Assembly: GCA_964343975.1 (NCBI GenBank)
Contig: CAYFLU010000158.1
Coordinates: forward strand, 1 to 7,514
From: SCUN01 sp964343975
Lineage (GTDB): Bacteria > Acidobacteriota > Vicinamibacteria > Vicinamibacterales > SCN-69-37
Length of the DNA stretch: 7,514 nucleotides
Reading direction: 5' to 3'
Shown: piece after piece, positions 5,715 to 7,514 of the stretch
Position numbering within the stretch: position 1 is the stretch's first letter
Layout of the letters: each line of letters starts with the position of its first letter
Position numbers and translations under genes: made by a program
Notes under the pieces: model-generated
Told to the model about the DNA's origin: nothing
Seen by the model: the letters and a program-made list of their open reading frames with translations, nothing else
The model's database searches: none

Positions 5715-7324
5715 CGCTTCGTCGCCGCGAGGGGCGGCGTGCTGGCCGGCGGACGGCGATGATGCGTGCGCTGCTCGTAGCTGTACGCGAGGCGAATGAG
5801 CGTGGCCTCGCTCCAGGCGCGGCCGAGGAGCGTCATGCCGATCGGCAGCGTGTTGTCGTGGCTGTAGCCCATCGGCACCGTCATCGCGGGGAAGCCGGCG
5901 GTCGGCGAGAACACCTGGCTGTTGTCGCCGGCCTGCTGTTGCGACGTCGCGCCGATCAGCTGCGGTGGCTGGCTCCACGTCGGATACACGAGCGCGTCGA
6001 GCGTGGCGGCGTCCATCGCCGCGGTCACGGCGGCGCCGAACGCCTCGCGATACGCGGCGTCCGCCTTGCACGCGTCGCTCTCCGGGCCCTGACCGAGCGG
6101 CGCGGCGGCGGCTTGCTGCGCGCGCTGTTTCACCGACGCGGGGAACGATGCGACGGCGGGCGACGCCATGATCTCGTCGAGCGAGTGCGCGGGCGCGCGC
6201 TGGCCGCGCTCGGCCAGATAGGCATTGATGTCGTACTTGAACCCGCGACACGCGCCGGCTGCCGGCGAGCGCGGCGGTGTCTGCACCTTCACGTCGTCGA
6301 CGATCGTCGCGCCCGCCGCGCGCATGTCGTCGACGGCTTTCGCGAAGATCGCGGCGATGTCGGGATCCACCGGCAGATTCGCGCGTTCGTAGGCCTGCTT
6401 CAGCACGCCAATGCGCGCGCCCTTGAGACCGTCGGATTTCAATGCATCCCGGTAATTCGGGATCGCCCGGCCCTTCACGCGCGCGGTCATCGGATCCTGC
6501 GGATCCTCACCGGCAATCACTTGCAGCACGGCCGCCGCATCCGACACGGTGCGCGCCATCGGCCCGGCCACATCCGCGAGAAACGACAGCGGAATCACAC
6601 CCGCGCGGCTCGTGAGGCCCATCGTCGAGCGGATGCCGACGAGGGCGGCGTGCGAGGACGGTCCGCGAATCGAATTGCCGGTGTCGCTGCCGAGGCCGAG
6701 CAACGCGAAGTTGGCGGCGACCGAAGCGGCCGTGCCGCCGCTCGATCCGGCCGGCACACGATCGAGCGCGTACGGATTCTTCGTCGTCCCCGCGAGCGAA
6801 TTCACGGTTTCGAGGGGACTGAAGGCGAACTCGGCCATGTTGGACTTGGCGAGGACGATCGCGCCGGCCTGCTTGATGCGCGCGACCTGGAAGGCATCGC
6901 GTTCGGAGATGAAGCCTTTGAGCGCGAGCGAGCCGTCGGCGCTCTGCAGGCCGATCGTCTCGAAGTTGTCTTTGACGACGACGGGCACGCAGTGGAGCGG
7001 GCCGGTGAGGCCGCCGCGACGAAACCGCGCGTCGAGCGCGTCGGCCTCGGTGCGTGCGGCCGGGTTGGTGATGACGATGGCGTTCAGTGCGGGGCCGCGC
7101 TGGTCGTAGGCCGCGATGCGATCGAGATACGCGTCGACGAGGGCGCGGCAGGTGAGTCGTCCGTCGCGAAAGGCGGCGTGCACGGAGGCGATGGTCGCTT
7201 CGTCCACGGCGAAGGCCGGCGCGTTGGCCTGCTGTGCGCGCGCGGCCGGCCCGATTGCGGCGGCGGCAACCAGCACGAGCATGAGGAATCCGAAGAGGAG
7301 GCGTCCGCGAGACGTGGCCTGCAT
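5711..7324 (-). CDS. Secreted amidase (amidase signature family)
   Basis: The 537-residue protein opens with a Sec signal peptide (MQATSRGRLLFGFLMLVLVA, cleavage after ARA at 28-30), so it acts in the periplasm or outside. The rest is an amidase-signature enzyme that hydrolyses amide bonds with a Ser-cisSer-Lys triad: K118 in VVVKDN, cis-serine S194 in AGSSGGT, and nucleophile S218 in DTGNSIRGPSS. Spacing S194 to S218 (24) matches fatty acid amide hydrolase. The residue before the nucleophile is Asn rather than the common Gly. NMAEFAFSP (162-170) and the C-terminal SPTAGFPAMTVPMG (473-486) are further family blocks. GatA is unlikely because of the signal peptide, the C-terminal region and the lack of gatB/gatC neighbours. 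The substrate is unknown: a peptide amide, acyl amide or similar. It is the first gene of the amidase-permease-propeller operon. The ATG at 7324 has no Shine-Dalgarno; a TAGCAT box lies six bases upstream (7336-7331, minus strand). Confidence 0.95.
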   Translation of the reverse strand: MQATSRGRLLFGFLMLVLVAAAAIGPAARAQQANAPAFAVDEATIASVHAAFRDGRLTCRALVDAYLDRIAAYDQRGPALNAIVITNPAARTEADALDARFRRGGLTGPLHCVPVVVKDNFETIGLQSADGSLALKGFISERDAFQVARIKQAGAIVLAKSNMAEFAFSPLETVNSLAGTTKNPYALDRVPAGSSGGTAASVAANFALLGLGSDTGNSIRGPSSHAALVGIRSTMGLTSRAGVIPLSFLADVAGPMARTVSDAAAVLQVIAGEDPQDPMTARVKGRAIPNYRDALKSDGLKGARIGVLKQAYERANLPVDPDIAAIFAKAVDDMRAAGATIVDDVKVQTPPRSPAAGACRGFKYDINAYLAERGQRAPAHSLDEIMASPAVASFPASVKQRAQQAAAAPLGQGPESDACKADAAYREAFGAAVTAAMDAATLDALVYPTWSQPPQLIGATSQQQAGDNSQVFSPTAGFPAMTVPMGYSHDNTLPIGMTLLGRAWSEATLIRLAYSYEQRTHHRRPPASTPPLAATKR

Positions 7325-7397
7325 GCGGTCATGCTACCCGCGTTCGCGCTCTGGAATTTCGGCAAGTTCTGATATCGTTAGTGGGTTCGCCCTGTGC

Positions 7398-7473
7398 GTC
7401 CCCATCGTCCAGAGGCCTAGGACGCGGCCCTTTCAAGGCCGAGACTCGGGTTCGAATCCCGATGGGGACGCCA
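7398..7473 (+). tRNA. tRNA-Glu (anticodon TTC)
   Basis: The full cloverleaf can be drawn by hand. Acceptor GTCCCCA (7398-7404) pairs with TGGGGAC (7463-7469). D-stem GTCC (7407-7410) pairs with GGAC (7420-7423). Anticodon stem CGGCC (7425-7429) pairs with GGCCG (7437-7441) around loop CTTTCAA with anticodon TTC at 7432-7434. T-stem TCGGG (7446-7450) pairs with CCCGA (7458-7462) around TTCGAAT. Discriminator G7470 is followed by an encoded CCA (7471-7473). All stems are perfectly paired, so the gene should be functional, decoding GAA/GAG. A TATCGT box at 7373-7378 could be its -10, without a clear -35. Confidence 0.98.
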
Positions 7474-7498
7474 CTTTTCTGTACGGAGTCGGTGTCTC

Positions 7499-7514
7499 AT
7501 GTCGCGCTGGTTTC
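7499..7514 (+). CDS. Possible start of a further gene, cut by the right edge
   Basis: An ATG at 7499 opens a frame of five codons (MSRWF) before the window ends. GGAG (7485-7488) lies ten bases upstream, a slightly long but usable ribosome-binding distance. The 25 bp between the tRNA 3' end and this ATG suggest it could be read through from the tRNA promoter. The fragment is far too short to identify. Confidence 0.3.

Noticed and set aside
5759..7372. A 537-codon open frame on the plus strand, exactly antisense to the amidase gene.
   Set aside because: The translation is Arg/His/Gly-rich with no domain motifs, while the minus frame has a signal peptide and a full catalytic triad. GC-rich third positions keep the antisense frame open by chance.
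7398..7514. tRNA-Glu as an integration site with an element beyond it.
   Set aside because: There is no repeat of the tRNA 3' end, no integrase and no composition change inside the window; too little sequence follows to judge.
1..7514. CRISPR array, transposon ends, toxin-antitoxin pair or phage-defence module.
   Set aside because: No spaced direct repeats, transposase motifs, paired small toxin-like frames or nuclease/helicase domains could be found on either strand.

Overview
The window is GC-rich bacterial chromosome, packed almost end to end with genes and holding no mobile element, CRISPR array or phage signature. The mix of a bacilliredoxin-type YphP/YqiW protein, secreted amidase, Tat-exported protein and stand-alone receiver, together with high GC, would fit a Gemmatimonadota- or Acidobacteriota-like organism. 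That placement is inference from gene content, not a database match.

Layout from left to right. Bases 1-231 (minus) hold the N-terminal 77 residues of an aromatic amino acid ammonia-lyase, most likely histidine ammonia-lyase (hutH), which runs off the left edge. Only 14 bp separate its start from purA (plus, 246-1556), the complete adenylosuccinate synthetase gene. Converging on purA with a 3-bp gap is a stand-alone response-regulator receiver domain (minus, 1560-1937). A perfect 11-bp stem-loop (1979-2007) separates it from a YphP/YqiW (BrxA/BrxB) bacilliredoxin with a CGC motif (minus, 2038-2466).

Divergent from the bacilliredoxin is a two-gene plus-strand operon. First is a Tat-exported intradiol-dioxygenase-fold protein (2512-3156) in which the residues expected to bind iron appear to be replaced. 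Second is a HAD-superfamily phosphatase (3153-3887) whose GTG start overlaps the previous stop (GTGA).

Converging on it, with overlapping stop codons, is a minus-strand three-gene operon read from right to left: secreted amidase (5711-7324), EamA/DMT-family permease (4872-5714, ATGA overlap), and a secreted, membrane-anchored NHL/SMP-30-like beta-propeller protein (3884-4872, TGATG overlap). The propeller gene is broken by an apparent one-base loss in an A3G3 run. The operon suggests an outer-compartment amide hydrolase working alongside a small-metabolite transporter; this is inference from context.

The right edge carries a complete tRNA-Glu(TTC) gene with encoded CCA (7398-7473), then what may be the first codons of another gene. 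I see no clear undescribed system. The points most worth attention are the dioxygenase-fold protein lacking its metal ligands, the frameshifted propeller gene in the amidase operon, and the very short divergent promoter regions that suggest leaderless transcripts.
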